IMG/VR virus record: IMGVR_UViG_3300024999_000065 | Span: 1 to 64,000 of that record | Source of the DNA: a virus | Reading direction: 5' to 3' (one strand) | Length of the DNA: 64,000 nucleotides | Translations under genes and position numbers: made by a program | In this document: positions 8,501 through 17,934 of the stretch, piece by piece | Layout: the number at the start of each line of letters is the position of its first letter | Position numbering within the stretch: the stretch's first letter is position 1 | The notes under the pieces: model-generated | Told to the model about the DNA's origin: nothing | Database searches by the model: none | The model's input: the letters and a program-made list of their open reading frames with translations, nothing else

Positions 8501-8839
8501 TTACTTATTATTTTTTTTATATTTGTTATATAACACTGCAAATGTTTTGCCTTTATTATATTCATTTATAACTTGATTTTCAATAATTTCATCTAATCTA
8601 AATATTAAATTCTGGTCAATAATACCATTAGGAGTAAAATCAGTAATTTGTTGCAATTTAATGATTGCATTTTTGGTTTCATCATTATATAAACCATTTA
8701 CATCTAATGGATTATCATTAATTTTAATTTGATTAAGTTTTTCTTGTATTTCTAAAACAAGAGGAAAAGGTTTTTGTTTAGCTTTTATTTCAATTGGTTT
8801 TAATTGTTTTTCTAATACTTCTTTTCCTTTGTCAATCAT
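8501..8839 (-). CDS. Peptidoglycan-binding-like protein
   Basis: The 112-aa product has a PG_binding_1-type three-helix domain from about residue 28 to 90: IQEKLNQI, then VNGLYNDETKNAIIKLQQ, then NGIIDQNLIFRL. The G-x-Y/F-x-x-x-T...I-x-x-x-Q pattern is characteristic. It could anchor the tail tip to the cell wall or be part of a lysis protein. No catalytic domain is attached. Confidence 0.7.
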   Translation of the reverse strand: MIDKGKEVLEKQLKPIEIKAKQKPFPLVLEIQEKLNQIKINDNPLDVNGLYNDETKNAIIKLQQITDFTPNGIIDQNLIFRLDEIIENQVINEYNKGKTFAVLYNKYKKNNK

Positions 8840-8863
8840 TATTATTCACCACCTTTTAAATAT

Positions 8864-8913
8864 TTAAGAAAAGAGGAATAAAAATCATAACTATTTAAAT
8901 CCTCTTTTCTTAA
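8864..8913 (-). terminator. Long hairpin after a tail gene
   Basis: A perfect 14-bp stem (8864-8877 with 8900-8913) with a 22-nt loop lies between the 8943 stop and the 8839 start. The downstream tract is A/T-rich but not a clean T-run, so it may be a terminator or a stabilising 3' end. Confidence 0.55.
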
Positions 8914-8942
8914 TAATACTTAATATTTATTTTAATAAAGAG

Positions 8943-9659
8943 TTAACTCCGTGGGACTTCAATAACTTTCCCAATTACTGATGAACCGGAAGCAACTAAC
9001 GCACGTAATTTAATCTCAGGTGCAATTGGATTGCCATTTTCAAAAGATAAATCAAAATTATCATCAGGTAAAGTTTTATTAAATACAAAGTATATATCAT
9101 TTTTAATTGCATTAGTCTCAATATTATATTCAATTGTTCTATATTCACAGTAATATGCTTCTGAGAATTTAGCGGAATCAATAGATAGTGTATTGCCTGT
9201 TACATCTGCTTGATATAAACAAGTGTAGTATGCTCCACTAGTACCACCAGCAAATGTAACTGTTCCAGTTAAATATGTGCCAGCATATTGCGTACCATCT
9301 GCAGCAATAACTTTAATAATACCACCAGTTTTGGGAGTCCCAATAATTGTAACAGTAGTGCCATTAGATGAGAGTAAATTTTCTTCTTTTTTAAATACTG
9401 TACTAGTTGCTGAAGACCAAGAAGTACCACTTACTAATTCTAAATAATCTGAATCAAATACAGCATTCCGTACAGTTAATTCAACATCTTTCTCATTTTT
9501 AACTATACTTAATAATTTAGAACCAATGCCACCTCTAATATCCTGTGCATTAACTTTTTGAGAAAAACTAGACATTTGTGCTTCACCAGTAAATACAATT
9601 TTATCATCAGAAATTCTACGTAATAAACAGTCACAAACATCTGAAATTATAGTTTTCAT
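8943..9659 (-). CDS. Tail tube-like structural protein, paralogue 1
   Basis: The 238-aa product shares its N-terminus (SDDKIVFTGEAQ, DIRGGIGSKLLSI) and C-terminus (NDIYFVFNKTLP, DNFDLSFENG, GKVIEVPR) with the 277-aa product of the next gene upstream. The central part is an inserted Gly/Thr-rich beta domain (about 95-150). Abundant beta structure, pairwise duplication and its own terminator suggest a major tail tube or sheath-type protein. Exact role inferred. Confidence 0.65.
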   Translation of the reverse strand: MKTIISDVCDCLLRRISDDKIVFTGEAQMSSFSQKVNAQDIRGGIGSKLLSIVKNEKDVELTVRNAVFDSDYLELVSGTSWSSATSTVFKKEENLLSSNGTTVTIIGTPKTGGIIKVIAADGTQYAGTYLTGTVTFAGGTSGAYYTCLYQADVTGNTLSIDSAKFSEAYYCEYRTIEYNIETNAIKNDIYFVFNKTLPDDNFDLSFENGNPIAPEIKLRALVASGSSVIGKVIEVPRS

Positions 9660-9689
9660 GTTATAAATTCCTCCTATTTATTATATTTA

Positions 9690-9722
9690 TAAAATAAAAA
9701 ATACCTATATTTTATAGGTATT
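9690..9722 (-). terminator. Intrinsic terminator
   Basis: A 10-bp stem (9700-9709 with 9713-9722) with a 3-nt loop is followed on the minus strand by TTTTTT. It lies 3 nt after the stop codon of the 9725-10558 gene, a strong signal between the two tube-like paralogues. Confidence 0.8.
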
Positions 9723-9724
9723 AA

Positions 9725-10558
9725 TTAATTTCTTAATACTTCAATTATTCTTCCTAATTCATTTGTACCAACCTTAGTCAATACTTTAAAATCTATTTCA
9801 CTTGTTAAAACTTTTCCATTTTCAAAACTTAAATCAAAATCTCCAGAAGGTAATGCCTTGTTAAATATAAAATACAAATCATTTATAATTGTATTGCTAA
9901 TCAATGAATATTCAATTGTACTTAATTCTAGTGAATATGCTTCTGGAAATTTACTAATATCAATATTCATTGTATTTCCTGATATTTCATATTCATATAA
10001 TGCAATAAAATCAGTACCTTCAATATCATCAATTAATACAATATAATTATTTATAAATTCATCAACTTCATATTTTATTCCTTCAGAATCAATTACTTTT
10101 ATAATTCCATTTTCTTTTGGAATATTTTGAATTTCTACTTTATTTGTATAAGGAACACCTGTTAAATAATTAATAAGTACAGAAGCATCATCTTGATCAT
10201 CAAATTCATAATTTAAATCAAGTTCTCTTTCTTCATCAATTAAAATTGAATCATCAAATGTTTTACCTATACAAATTAAATTATCTTCTTTTTTAAATAT
10301 AGAATTATCTCCAGTGACTATTAAACCAAATACCATCTCTGTAAAATCAGAATCCCAAATTACAGATTTTATATTTATCTCAATATCTTTATTATTTTTA
10401 TTAATTGATATTAAACGACTACCAATCCCACCTCTAATATCTTCACTAGTAATTTTTTGACTAATAAATGCTAATTGTATTTCGGCAGAAAAAGCAATTT
10501 TATTATCAGATAATCTTTTTGCAATAATATTACAGGTATCATTAATTATTGTTTTCAC
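9725..10558 (-). CDS. Tail tube-like structural protein, paralogue 2
   Basis: The 277-aa product is homologous over both ends to the 8943-9659 product (LSDNKIAFSAEIQ, EDIRGGIGSRLISI, FNKALPSGDFDLSFENG, GRIIEVLRN). The middle is more acidic (ELDLNYEFDDQDD). Two adjacent divergent copies separated by a strong terminator suggest different expression levels. The likely role is tail tube or a related virion protein. Confidence 0.65.
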   Translation of the reverse strand: MKTIINDTCNIIAKRLSDNKIAFSAEIQLAFISQKITSEDIRGGIGSRLISINKNNKDIEINIKSVIWDSDFTEMVFGLIVTGDNSIFKKEDNLICIGKTFDDSILIDEERELDLNYEFDDQDDASVLINYLTGVPYTNKVEIQNIPKENGIIKVIDSEGIKYEVDEFINNYIVLIDDIEGTDFIALYEYEISGNTMNIDISKFPEAYSLELSTIEYSLISNTIINDLYFIFNKALPSGDFDLSFENGKVLTSEIDFKVLTKVGTNELGRIIEVLRN

Positions 10559-10564
10559 ATTGCA

Positions 10565-11278
10565 TTAACCACCTCCAAAAACACTACCTTTTATTTTATT
10601 AAATTCATCTCTTGAAACACCATCTTTTTCTTCTTTGAATAAATCAATATTCTTACACCAAGATTCAATATTAATTTTTTCAGTTGATACTGTAGAGAAT
10701 AATGTACTTGTATCATAAGATTTAAATGCACTAATACGTTGAAATGTTAAATTAAATTGATATAAAGATAAATTATTTATATATTCATATGTATATCCAG
10801 TACCAACAGCAATACTAGTTACAATATCTTCAAAAGTTAATATTTCTCCATTTTGTTTAAATTTTTTAGATTTATCAATCCATTTTTGTATCTCAGGATT
10901 AGGATTAATTTTTTCTTCTTTAATGCAATTCATATCCATTATTAATTGTCTTAGATATTCAAAATTATTTTCATTTACTTTGTCAAATACATCTTCTTTG
11001 AAAATAAAATAAAATAATTGCGAATATGACTCTTTAACTTCAGGAATATTAATTACCCATTGATATAATGATATGCTATTAATAAAATAATTAATTGCTT
11101 CTTCATCCATATTTTGTTGTTTATACATTGATATAATTTTATCTTTATTTATAGTTAAAATATTTTGAAGCAATGTAAATTCTGGTAGTTGTTTGATTTT
11201 TATGAAATGTGCTGAACCGACATTTTTAATTTTTACAGGTAAACCGAGAATAAAGAAACTCTTATCCATTTTCATCAA
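10565..11278 (-). CDS. Tail assembly-type protein
   Basis: The 237-aa helical product ends KIKGSVFGGG. It is placed just before the tube-like genes, where siphophage gene order often has accessory assembly genes. The start at 11278 overlaps the end of the upstream nuclease gene by 17 nt, so the nuclease stop lies inside this gene's first codons. Family not recognised with certainty. Confidence 0.6.
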   Translation of the reverse strand: MMKMDKSFFILGLPVKIKNVGSAHFIKIKQLPEFTLLQNILTINKDKIISMYKQQNMDEEAINYFINSISLYQWVINIPEVKESYSQLFYFIFKEDVFDKVNENNFEYLRQLIMDMNCIKEEKINPNPEIQKWIDKSKKFKQNGEILTFEDIVTSIAVGTGYTYEYINNLSLYQFNLTFQRISAFKSYDTSTLFSTVSTEKINIESWCKNIDLFKEEKDGVSRDEFNKIKGSVFGGG

Positions 11279-12476
11279 CTACAATTTTATTATTAATTAT
11301 TATTATAATATTTAATATTTCTTCAATCCTATCAAAATCCCAATACCAAATTTCAAGCAATTTTATATTATTATTTTGTGCGTATTCACATTTTCTTCTA
11401 TCATGTTCAATTTGAATTTCATATTCTTCTTCAGTTTGTTGTTTCGCTGTACCATCATGAAATTCTCCTTGATATTCAATTAATAAATTTAATTTAGGCA
11501 AATAATGATCATATGATAATAAACCTCCACCCATACCTATCAATCCATCAAATTCTTTTTGTGGTATAAAATAATTCTTATTATATTTATTATTATCAAT
11601 TAAATTATCAAAATCTTCTTGTGAAATTTTAATCCAATTTTTATTAATTAATACCTCATTTATTTTCTTTTCACCTTTACTTTTACAGCATTCAGGACAA
11701 CCAATGCTCTTATTTCTACTACTTATTAATGCAAACCATTCATAACCACATTCTTTACATTTCCACCAAACTTTTTTATTGCTATTAGGACAATAATCTT
11801 CAGGTCTTTTCTTATTTTTTTCATAATCCCATTCTTCACATAATTCAGGATTAATAACTAATAAATTATTTTCTTTAGTCGGTAATTGTCCTGCACAATA
11901 CGGACAATTATTGCCATTAGTTCTAGTTTTAATCATTACTTTCCAATCATGCCCTTTACTACATTGCCACCAAACTTTTTTATGACTTCCACATGTCACA
12001 TCCCAAGGTGTTAAATCACCATTTTTAGTAGGATGCCACTCTTTTGCTAATTTTGGATATTTTGTTGCTAGGCAATTAGATAGTGTTACTTGCATACCTT
12101 CACATACTCCACATCCATTTCCATTTAAAATAGCATACCATGCAGTTTTAAATATTTCACTACAATTTTCTTTTAAACACTTCCATTGTAATTTTTTATA
12201 TGTTCCTTCATAAGTTTCACTTAATAATTCAAAAGGTTTATTATTTAACTTACACCACAATTTTATATTTAGAATTGAATAAGGATTATTTTTATGCGTT
12301 AAATTTGGTAAATGACCACTTTTTAAACTATTTAATGTTGTTGTATAATAATATCCAAATTTATCTATTAAAGTTAGTTTAGTATTATTATTTTTATATT
12401 CTTCATCTATCAATTCGTATCCTAAACTTTTAATATATAGTTTTACTTCTTTATAAGGATATTTTCTTCTACCCAT
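11262..12476 (-). CDS. EDxHD homing endonuclease with DUF4379 zinc ribbons
   Basis: The 404-aa product is closely similar to the 6539-7738 product along its length. It has an N-terminal module (YELIDEEYKNNNTKL), DUF4379 repeats with CGVC, VWWQC, CPYC, VWWKC, CPEC, and a C-terminal nuclease (LSYDHYLPKLNLLIEYQG, QIEHDRRK). It is tightly coupled to both neighbours and its 3' end overlaps the following tail gene, a sign of a settled free-standing homing gene. Confidence 0.88.
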   Translation of the reverse strand: MGRRKYPYKEVKLYIKSLGYELIDEEYKNNNTKLTLIDKFGYYYTTTLNSLKSGHLPNLTHKNNPYSILNIKLWCKLNNKPFELLSETYEGTYKKLQWKCLKENCSEIFKTAWYAILNGNGCGVCEGMQVTLSNCLATKYPKLAKEWHPTKNGDLTPWDVTCGSHKKVWWQCSKGHDWKVMIKTRTNGNNCPYCAGQLPTKENNLLVINPELCEEWDYEKNKKRPEDYCPNSNKKVWWKCKECGYEWFALISSRNKSIGCPECCKSKGEKKINEVLINKNWIKISQEDFDNLIDNNKYNKNYFIPQKEFDGLIGMGGGLLSYDHYLPKLNLLIEYQGEFHDGTAKQQTEEEYEIQIEHDRRKCEYAQNNNIKLLEIWYWDFDRIEEILNIIIIINNKIVVDENG

Positions 12477-12562
12477 TACTTACCTCCTCATATTATAAAT
12501 AAAAATGGAAGGTGGGAAGTGTCTATCCTCCAAATCCTTCTTTAAAAATAATATTTATCAAC

Positions 12563-13063
12563 TCAACTTTTTACTGATGTAGAATTAATTTCTATTGGCA
12601 AAGAATAAATTACATAATTAGTATCATTACTTAATCTTGATAAAAAAGCTTCTGGTATAGTTAATTCACCAATTCCTGTTATATGTTTTTGGTCTATCAT
12701 CTGAGTAATTTCATCGGCTATACGTATTACACGTATTTCGCCTTTTCCCTGAATTAAAAAATATTCTATAGGACATACAATATCTAACATATAAATATGT
12801 TTACCTAATGCTTTTGACTTTAAATCACTTCTTAATGGATAGAAAAATAATTTAATTTCTAATATTTCAACAATATTTTTATCAAATGGTGCTAATATTA
12901 TATTTGTATTAATTAAATTATCTTGAATGTTAGGTAGAGATGAATCTAAAGGATCATTATTTAAATATTTTATATACCTTAAGATATTTTGATTTGATAC
13001 AATTAATAATAATATATCTATTAAAGATTTTTCTATAAATTTAAATTTTGGACTTGCACTCAT
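12563..13063 (-). CDS. Head-tail connector / tail completion protein (putative)
   Basis: The 166-aa product lies 15 nt after the 13078 gene. It has a mixed fold with an extended beta region (KHIYMLDIVCPIEYFLIQGKGEIRVIRIADEI) typical of small neck or tail-terminator proteins. The position between a head-closure-type gene and the tail tube-like genes fits a tail terminator. No definite family. Confidence 0.55.
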   Translation of the reverse strand: MSASPKFKFIEKSLIDILLLIVSNQNILRYIKYLNNDPLDSSLPNIQDNLINTNIILAPFDKNIVEILEIKLFFYPLRSDLKSKALGKHIYMLDIVCPIEYFLIQGKGEIRVIRIADEITQMIDQKHITGIGELTIPEAFLSRLSNDTNYVIYSLPIEINSTSVKS

Positions 13064-13077
13064 ATATTCACCAACTT

Positions 13078-14253
13078 TTAAAACAAATTCTTTAATTTAA
13101 TTTCTTTAGTTATAATTTTAGTATTGTCGCTATCATCAATTGCTTGTAAAGTAATCGTATAACCACTCTTCAATGCCTTTATACTACAATGATTCCCATC
13201 AATAACTGACAATTGATAACTTGAATTATCACCTACAACATTAAAGGTAAACGTCTGTGCTATAGGTAAACCATTATTATATTTTTGTATTTTATAAACT
13301 TTTGATTGATTTAATATAATTTCATTATCAGGTAAACTTGTAGATGTTAAAGTATAAGTTATGTTATTAATTACATCCTCAATAATTTCAACATTAATAT
13401 TATCATTAATATCTTCGTCACTCGCCATAGAGACACTAATCACAACATTTCCTAAACCAATAATACTCACAACACCACCTTCATCAATAGTGGCAATATT
13501 ATCATTACTTGAAGAATAAATTAAATTAGGTGAATCTACAATCTCACCATTATCTTTCAATTCGGCATTAATTGTAAGTAATTGAGATTGTGCAATTTGT
13601 AGATTGTCATTATTAAGGATGGTAAGTACGTATGTATGTTCTTCCTGTGCCTCTTGACTATACTCTATCTCCAATACAAGTAATCCATTTTCCACAATAT
13701 CGTTTATATCTTTAATCTCATATGACTGTAATCCAATTCGATAAATCTCTCCACGTTTAATTTGTCTTGTGATTTCTGTATTAGGAATTTTTAATACAAT
13801 GATAGTGGATGGAGTTTCTATATAAGTAGTTTCATCAGTATCAAGATTTACATTTGAATTTATTATACAAGGGATTTGATATGATGTGTTGTTTTTGTAT
13901 ATGGTTAGTGTGTTGTTTGATTTCACCATACCAGCAGTTTTATATGCTTGTATATCATCAATGCTTCCTGTTACTAACCATTTATAACCATCATAATTAA
14001 CAATAGAACCAGTAGATATATTAGTTTCCATTGGAACATGTAATTTCCTATCATATTTTGCTTGATTTAATGGATTAGTAAAATATTGAACTAATGCTCT
14101 ACATTCAATTCCATCAACAATTACATCTGCACCTTCAGCACTATAATATCTTCTTATATCAAAATTATCTTTTACTTCGTTTATTGTTTCTTCTACAGAA
14201 TAAAATTGGGTAGTATAATCTGTATTATTTAACCATTCTTGTCTTGTATTCAT
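13078..14253 (-). CDS. Head-closure-like protein with Ig-like (Big_2) domains
   Basis: The 391-aa product has an N-terminal domain (about 1-110; RRYYSAEGADVIVDGIECRA, YDGYKWLVTGSID) resembling neck or head-closure proteins. Bacterial Ig-like repeats follow, recognised by IYSSSNDNIATIDEGGVVSI and GLGNVVISVSM (about 250-285), with a second related module to the C-terminus. Ig-like domains on phage particles usually mediate weak binding to surface sugars. Confidence 0.7.
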   Translation of the reverse strand: MNTRQEWLNNTDYTTQFYSVEETINEVKDNFDIRRYYSAEGADVIVDGIECRALVQYFTNPLNQAKYDRKLHVPMETNISTGSIVNYDGYKWLVTGSIDDIQAYKTAGMVKSNNTLTIYKNNTSYQIPCIINSNVNLDTDETTYIETPSTIIVLKIPNTEITRQIKRGEIYRIGLQSYEIKDINDIVENGLLVLEIEYSQEAQEEHTYVLTILNNDNLQIAQSQLLTINAELKDNGEIVDSPNLIYSSSNDNIATIDEGGVVSIIGLGNVVISVSMASDEDINDNINVEIIEDVINNITYTLTSTSLPDNEIILNQSKVYKIQKYNNGLPIAQTFTFNVVGDNSSYQLSVIDGNHCSIKALKSGYTITLQAIDDSDNTKIITKEIKLKNLF

Positions 14254-14289
14254 AATTCACAACCTCTTATAATAAATTATATTATTAAA

Positions 14290-14330
14290 GAGTAAATATG
14301 TTTATTATAATCTACTCTTTAATAACTATT
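14290..14330 (-). terminator. Hairpin between structural genes
   Basis: An inverted repeat of about 13 bp (TTATTAAAGAGTA and its complement, roughly 14283-14325) follows the 14342-14620 gene. There is no clean T-run, so it may be a weak terminator or mRNA end. Confidence 0.4.
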
Positions 14331-14341
14331 ATTATTGATAT

Positions 14342-14620
14342 TTAGAATGGTGCTGTTGCTAATCCTTCAATTCTAAATGCAGAAGTATCAGCAGATGCTT
14401 TGTAATATAATTTCTTAAAAGGTACTGCAATATTTGTTCTTTTTTCTCCTGCTTTAAAAACCATTAAATTTCCAACAGCACTAGCTGATGCCACATCAAA
14501 TGAAAGTGTAATTGTGTTTGGACTATCGTTTACAATAAGATTAATAAATGCCATATTTAATTCTACATTTTGTTCAATTTCATTCGCCACTAGAGATCTA
14601 CCTATGAAGTTAGTTGCCAT
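14342..14620 (-). CDS. Small virion protein
   Basis: The 92-aa product is beta-rich (ITLSFDVASASAVGNLMVF), begins MATNFIGRSLVANEIEQ and has a clear ribosome site (AGGAGG). Its size, composition and place suggest a head decoration or fibre protein. Function unknown. Confidence 0.6.
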   Translation of the reverse strand: MATNFIGRSLVANEIEQNVELNMAFINLIVNDSPNTITLSFDVASASAVGNLMVFKAGEKRTNIAVPFKKLYYKASADTSAFRIEGLATAPF

Positions 14621-14651
14621 AATTTAAATTCCTCCTTATATTTTTATTTTA

Positions 14652-15821
14652 TTAAGTAATAATAATATAATTGTTCAATATTTCTTCAATATTCTTAAAT
14701 TCCCAATAAGGTATTCTAATCAATTGAATACTATTCTCGGCACAATAAAGATTTTTTATAATATCATTTTGTATTTGTATTTTAAAATTTTCTATTGCTC
14801 TTTCCATAGAAATTCCACCAAAACATACAGGTCTGAAATGTTGAATTCCATCGTACTCACAGATCATCCTTAATTTTGTCATTTCTTTATCCCAAAATAC
14901 AGATGAGTCAAATTTTAATAATCCCTTACCAATTCCTCTTAAATCATCAAAGGTATATTGTGAATTATGTGGAATATTATATTTTGTTAATACTCTACTT
15001 ATTTCTTTTTCACCTTTAGATTCTTTACATTGTGAACAACCGACGTTATTATTTCTACTATTAATTGTTGTTTTCCATTTATGATTACATTTACCACATT
15101 TCCACCAAACTTTTTTATTGCTATTAGGACAATAATCTTCAGGTCTTTTCTTATTTTTTTCATAATCCCATTCTTCGCAAAGTTTTGGATTGCAAATTAA
15201 CAAATTATTTTCTTTTGAAGGTAATAAACCTGCACAATATGGACAATTTTTTCCTTGATTTCTACTTGCAATTGCTGCTTTCCATTCATGTCCTTTATTG
15301 CATAGCCACCAAACTTTTCTATCATTGCCACAAGTCACATCATATGGTGTTAAATTTCCATTATTTGCTGGATGCCATTCACTAGCAAGTTCCTGATTTT
15401 TAGTTGCAAGACAATTAGATAATCCTACTTGCCTACCAGCACAATAATTGCAACCAGTACCTATAAGAATACTTTTCCAACACATTTCAAATATTTCTTC
15501 ACACTCTTCTTTTAAACATTGCCATTTTAAATTTTCTTTATTTCCTTTATATTCTTCACTTAATAATATAAATGATTTATTATTTAACTTACACCAAAGT
15601 TTTATATTTTGTATCGAATAAGGATTTCTTTTTTCTACAAAACATGGTGGACTTCCATATTTTAAATTAGTTAAATTTATTGTATAATAATAACCATATC
15701 TATCTTTAATGATAAGTTATTTACTATTACTTATGTATTTTGTGCTAATTAATTCATACCCTTTGTTTTCAACACATTCTTTAACTTCTTCATATGTAAG
15801 TTTAATACTAATTTTAATCAT
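14652..15821 (-). pseudogene. EDxHD/DUF4379 homing endonuclease with a premature ochre codon
   Basis: One continuous frame from ATG 15821 encodes a relative of the 6539 and 11262 nucleases, but TAA at 15717-15719 interrupts it after 34 codons. Aligning KYISNSK-stop-LIIKD with EYKNNRSKLILKD puts the stop where the relative has Lys, so AAA to TAA is the simplest change. The rest is intact: zinc ribbons (CNYC, VWWLC, CPYC, VWWKC, CSQC) and nuclease (LKFDSSVFWDKEMTKLRMIC, EYDG, QIQNDIIK). Translation could restart inside, so a shorter active product is possible. Confidence 0.8.
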
Positions 15822-15934
15822 TCTCCTTCCTATATAAGAGATATAAATGGGAATAGACATATGTATAGGCATATGTCTATTAATTACAATATTTAAGTTT
15901 GCAACCTCAAATATCAACCATTATAATATTTATA

Positions 15935-16429
15935 TTATGCTTTCGTTGCATTTACTACCGTTTGATTCATTGCATATATTACATATAAACTTGAACGTCC
16001 TGCTGTTCCGGTTGCTCCGGTTGTTACTATGGATGCTGTAATTACACCACCAGAAGTATATTTTTTAAATAACCCTTTATATGCACCAGTACCAGTATCT
16101 TCACCTCTAGATGATATACCACCTGCACCATTTACATCTGCTGCTGGAGCAGTTTTTACATCAACTGCTGTAATATAACCATCTGTATCATCTACATCAC
16201 CTACATTTAATGTAGCAGTTCCACTATTATTCCATACAACAGCATTTTTAAAAATTACATCAAGTACTATTGCATTAGCAGGAATAGTTACTGTTGCCGT
16301 ATATGTACCTGCAATTGCTGTTTCTGTAAAACTTCTTGATTCAATTAATTGAATCCCAGCATTATTAGGTGTATTATCTAATTTACTTAATTCTATTTCT
16401 GATACTTTTTCAAATTTAAAACTATCCAT
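15935..16429 (-). CDS. Virion structural protein (Gly/Ala/Thr-rich)
   Basis: The 164-aa product has an N-terminal helix (DSFKFEKVSEIELSKL) followed by beta-rich Ala/Gly/Thr sequence (GTYTATVTIPANAIVLDVIF). Composition is less AT-rich than neighbouring genes, as for abundant virion proteins. Probably a head decoration protein; inferred. Confidence 0.6.
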   Translation of the reverse strand: MDSFKFEKVSEIELSKLDNTPNNAGIQLIESRSFTETAIAGTYTATVTIPANAIVLDVIFKNAVVWNNSGTATLNVGDVDDTDGYITAVDVKTAPAADVNGAGGISSRGEDTGTGAYKGLFKKYTSGGVITASIVTTGATGTAGRSSLYVIYAMNQTVVNATKA

Positions 16430-16454
16430 ACTTATAACCTCCTTTAAATAATAT

Positions 16455-16688
16455 TTACATTATCTCTTTTTCCATATTAGGAATCCTCCTAATAAAATTA
16501 CTTATATCAAGAATTTTACCTCTTAGTTCTGGATAATCATGTAAAGAAATATCAAATTCTTTTTCAATCATGTGCATTATATGATTAATTTTTAAATATT
16601 CTTTATTGCACAAATCCTTTAAACTTATCTCATATTGAGGAGTTTTGATAAGAATTTGTTTATTGTGATTATTTTTATTATTTATCAT
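16455..16688 (-). CDS. Small hypothetical protein
   Basis: The 77-aa product is basic at the N-terminus and helical, with MHMIEKEFDISLHDYPELRG. It sits between two head-region genes with short gaps and a ribosome site (GGTGA) upstream. No family recognised. Confidence 0.6.
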   Translation of the reverse strand: MINNKNNHNKQILIKTPQYEISLKDLCNKEYLKINHIMHMIEKEFDISLHDYPELRGKILDISNFIRRIPNMEKEIM

Positions 16689-16700
16689 AATTTCATCACC

Positions 16701-17381
16701 TTAATTAGAATAAGAATAAAATTCTTGTCTAAAGTTATCAATTTGATCATTTAAATCTTTAAGCATTAGTGAATAAACTTTGTATTCTTCTAATTTATTT
16801 GCTAGACGATTAAAATCTTTAGTACCTAAAGTTGTTTTTAAACGATTTAAAGGTTTTAATAAATATTCTAAATATGCTTTCTTCATATTTAATGAAATTA
16901 ATTCAATTTCATCTATATCTAAATCATTAATCATTATTCCATCATATGTTTTTCTAATAATTAAATTTAAATTTGTATTATTAGTATCTGTAAATAATAA
17001 TGTAATAACATCTGTATCAGTTTTAGTAATTGTTAACATAGGATTTTCAATATCATCTAAAATTACAGTATAATCTAATTCTATTGCTGATTTTATTTTA
17101 TTAGCAATAATTAACTTTGTATCAGTGGTTAATAATGAAATTGTGTATGTATCAGAATTAATATTTAAAGTAATGTAACCACTATTTTCCACTAATCCAT
17201 ATATTATTAAAACTGCATTATTAGGATATAAAATATAATCTAAATCATGTGGTGTAGTTTTGTAACTATACCCAATAGATGTTTCAAAAAACTCAAAAAC
17301 TAAATCTTGTTTATAAGTAAAATCAAAATCTGATACTTTTATAAAAAATTTATCATATATCTTCTGAAGTAAAGTTCCCAA
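16701..17381 (-). CDS. Head-region protein, unknown
   Basis: The 226-aa product has a long N-terminal alpha/beta part and a C-terminal helical segment (MKKAYLEYLLKPLNRLKTTL) with a probable coiled coil near the end. It lies between the capsid and connector genes, so head completion is plausible. The family is not recognised. Confidence 0.6.
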   Translation of the reverse strand: MGTLLQKIYDKFFIKVSDFDFTYKQDLVFEFFETSIGYSYKTTPHDLDYILYPNNAVLIIYGLVENSGYITLNINSDTYTISLLTTDTKLIIANKIKSAIELDYTVILDDIENPMLTITKTDTDVITLLFTDTNNTNLNLIIRKTYDGIMINDLDIDEIELISLNMKKAYLEYLLKPLNRLKTTLGTKDFNRLANKLEEYKVYSLMLKDLNDQIDNFRQEFYSYSN

Positions 17382-17408
17382 ACTATTTCACCACTTTTCT
17401 TGATATGA

Positions 17409-17897
17409 TTATTCTTTATTTTCATCATTTTTGAATGGTAAATTTGTATATTCGGTTAAAAACTGGATCTTATCATAGTCATTTATCTTATTTTTTTTAG
17501 CATAATTAACCATTTTTGATTTTTCTTGATTAGTAATGATATTTTCAGTTACATGCTTCTTAAATGTGCTAAATGTTTTATAGTCGAATATTTCTTTACA
17601 TTTTTCATCAGTTAGGATTAGTTGAGTACGTTTTTCTTCTTTATTATCAAAACCTAAATGTTCTCTCATTTCTGGATTCTCAATATAAACCCTACTGTGT
17701 GAACCATTTCCTGTTCCAACAAAGAATAAATTATTATTTTGTACTTGTGTTTCAATTTCCATATTAGGAATGTATACTGTTTGGTTAGCTTTGATGAATT
17801 CGTCACCTTCCATAGAATACCTTTCCCATGAAATATTCCAATCACATAAGTTTCTAACCCTTGATCTACTATTCATATCAATAGACATAATATTCAC
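17409..17897 (-). CDS. Head-region protein, unknown
   Basis: The 162-aa product begins MNIMSIDMNSRSRVRNLCDW, has a beta-rich middle (LFFVGTGNGSHSRVYIENPEMREHLGF) and a basic helical tail. The position downstream of the capsid gene and a nuclease insertion suggests a connector or head protein. Unknown function. Confidence 0.6.
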   Translation of the reverse strand: MNIMSIDMNSRSRVRNLCDWNISWERYSMEGDEFIKANQTVYIPNMEIETQVQNNNLFFVGTGNGSHSRVYIENPEMREHLGFDNKEEKRTQLILTDEKCKEIFDYKTFSTFKKHVTENIITNQEKSKMVNYAKKNKINDYDKIQFLTEYTNLPFKNDENKE

Positions 17898-17934
17898 CCT
17901 CCATTAATTTTACCCTTTATATTTTTGGTTTTGT

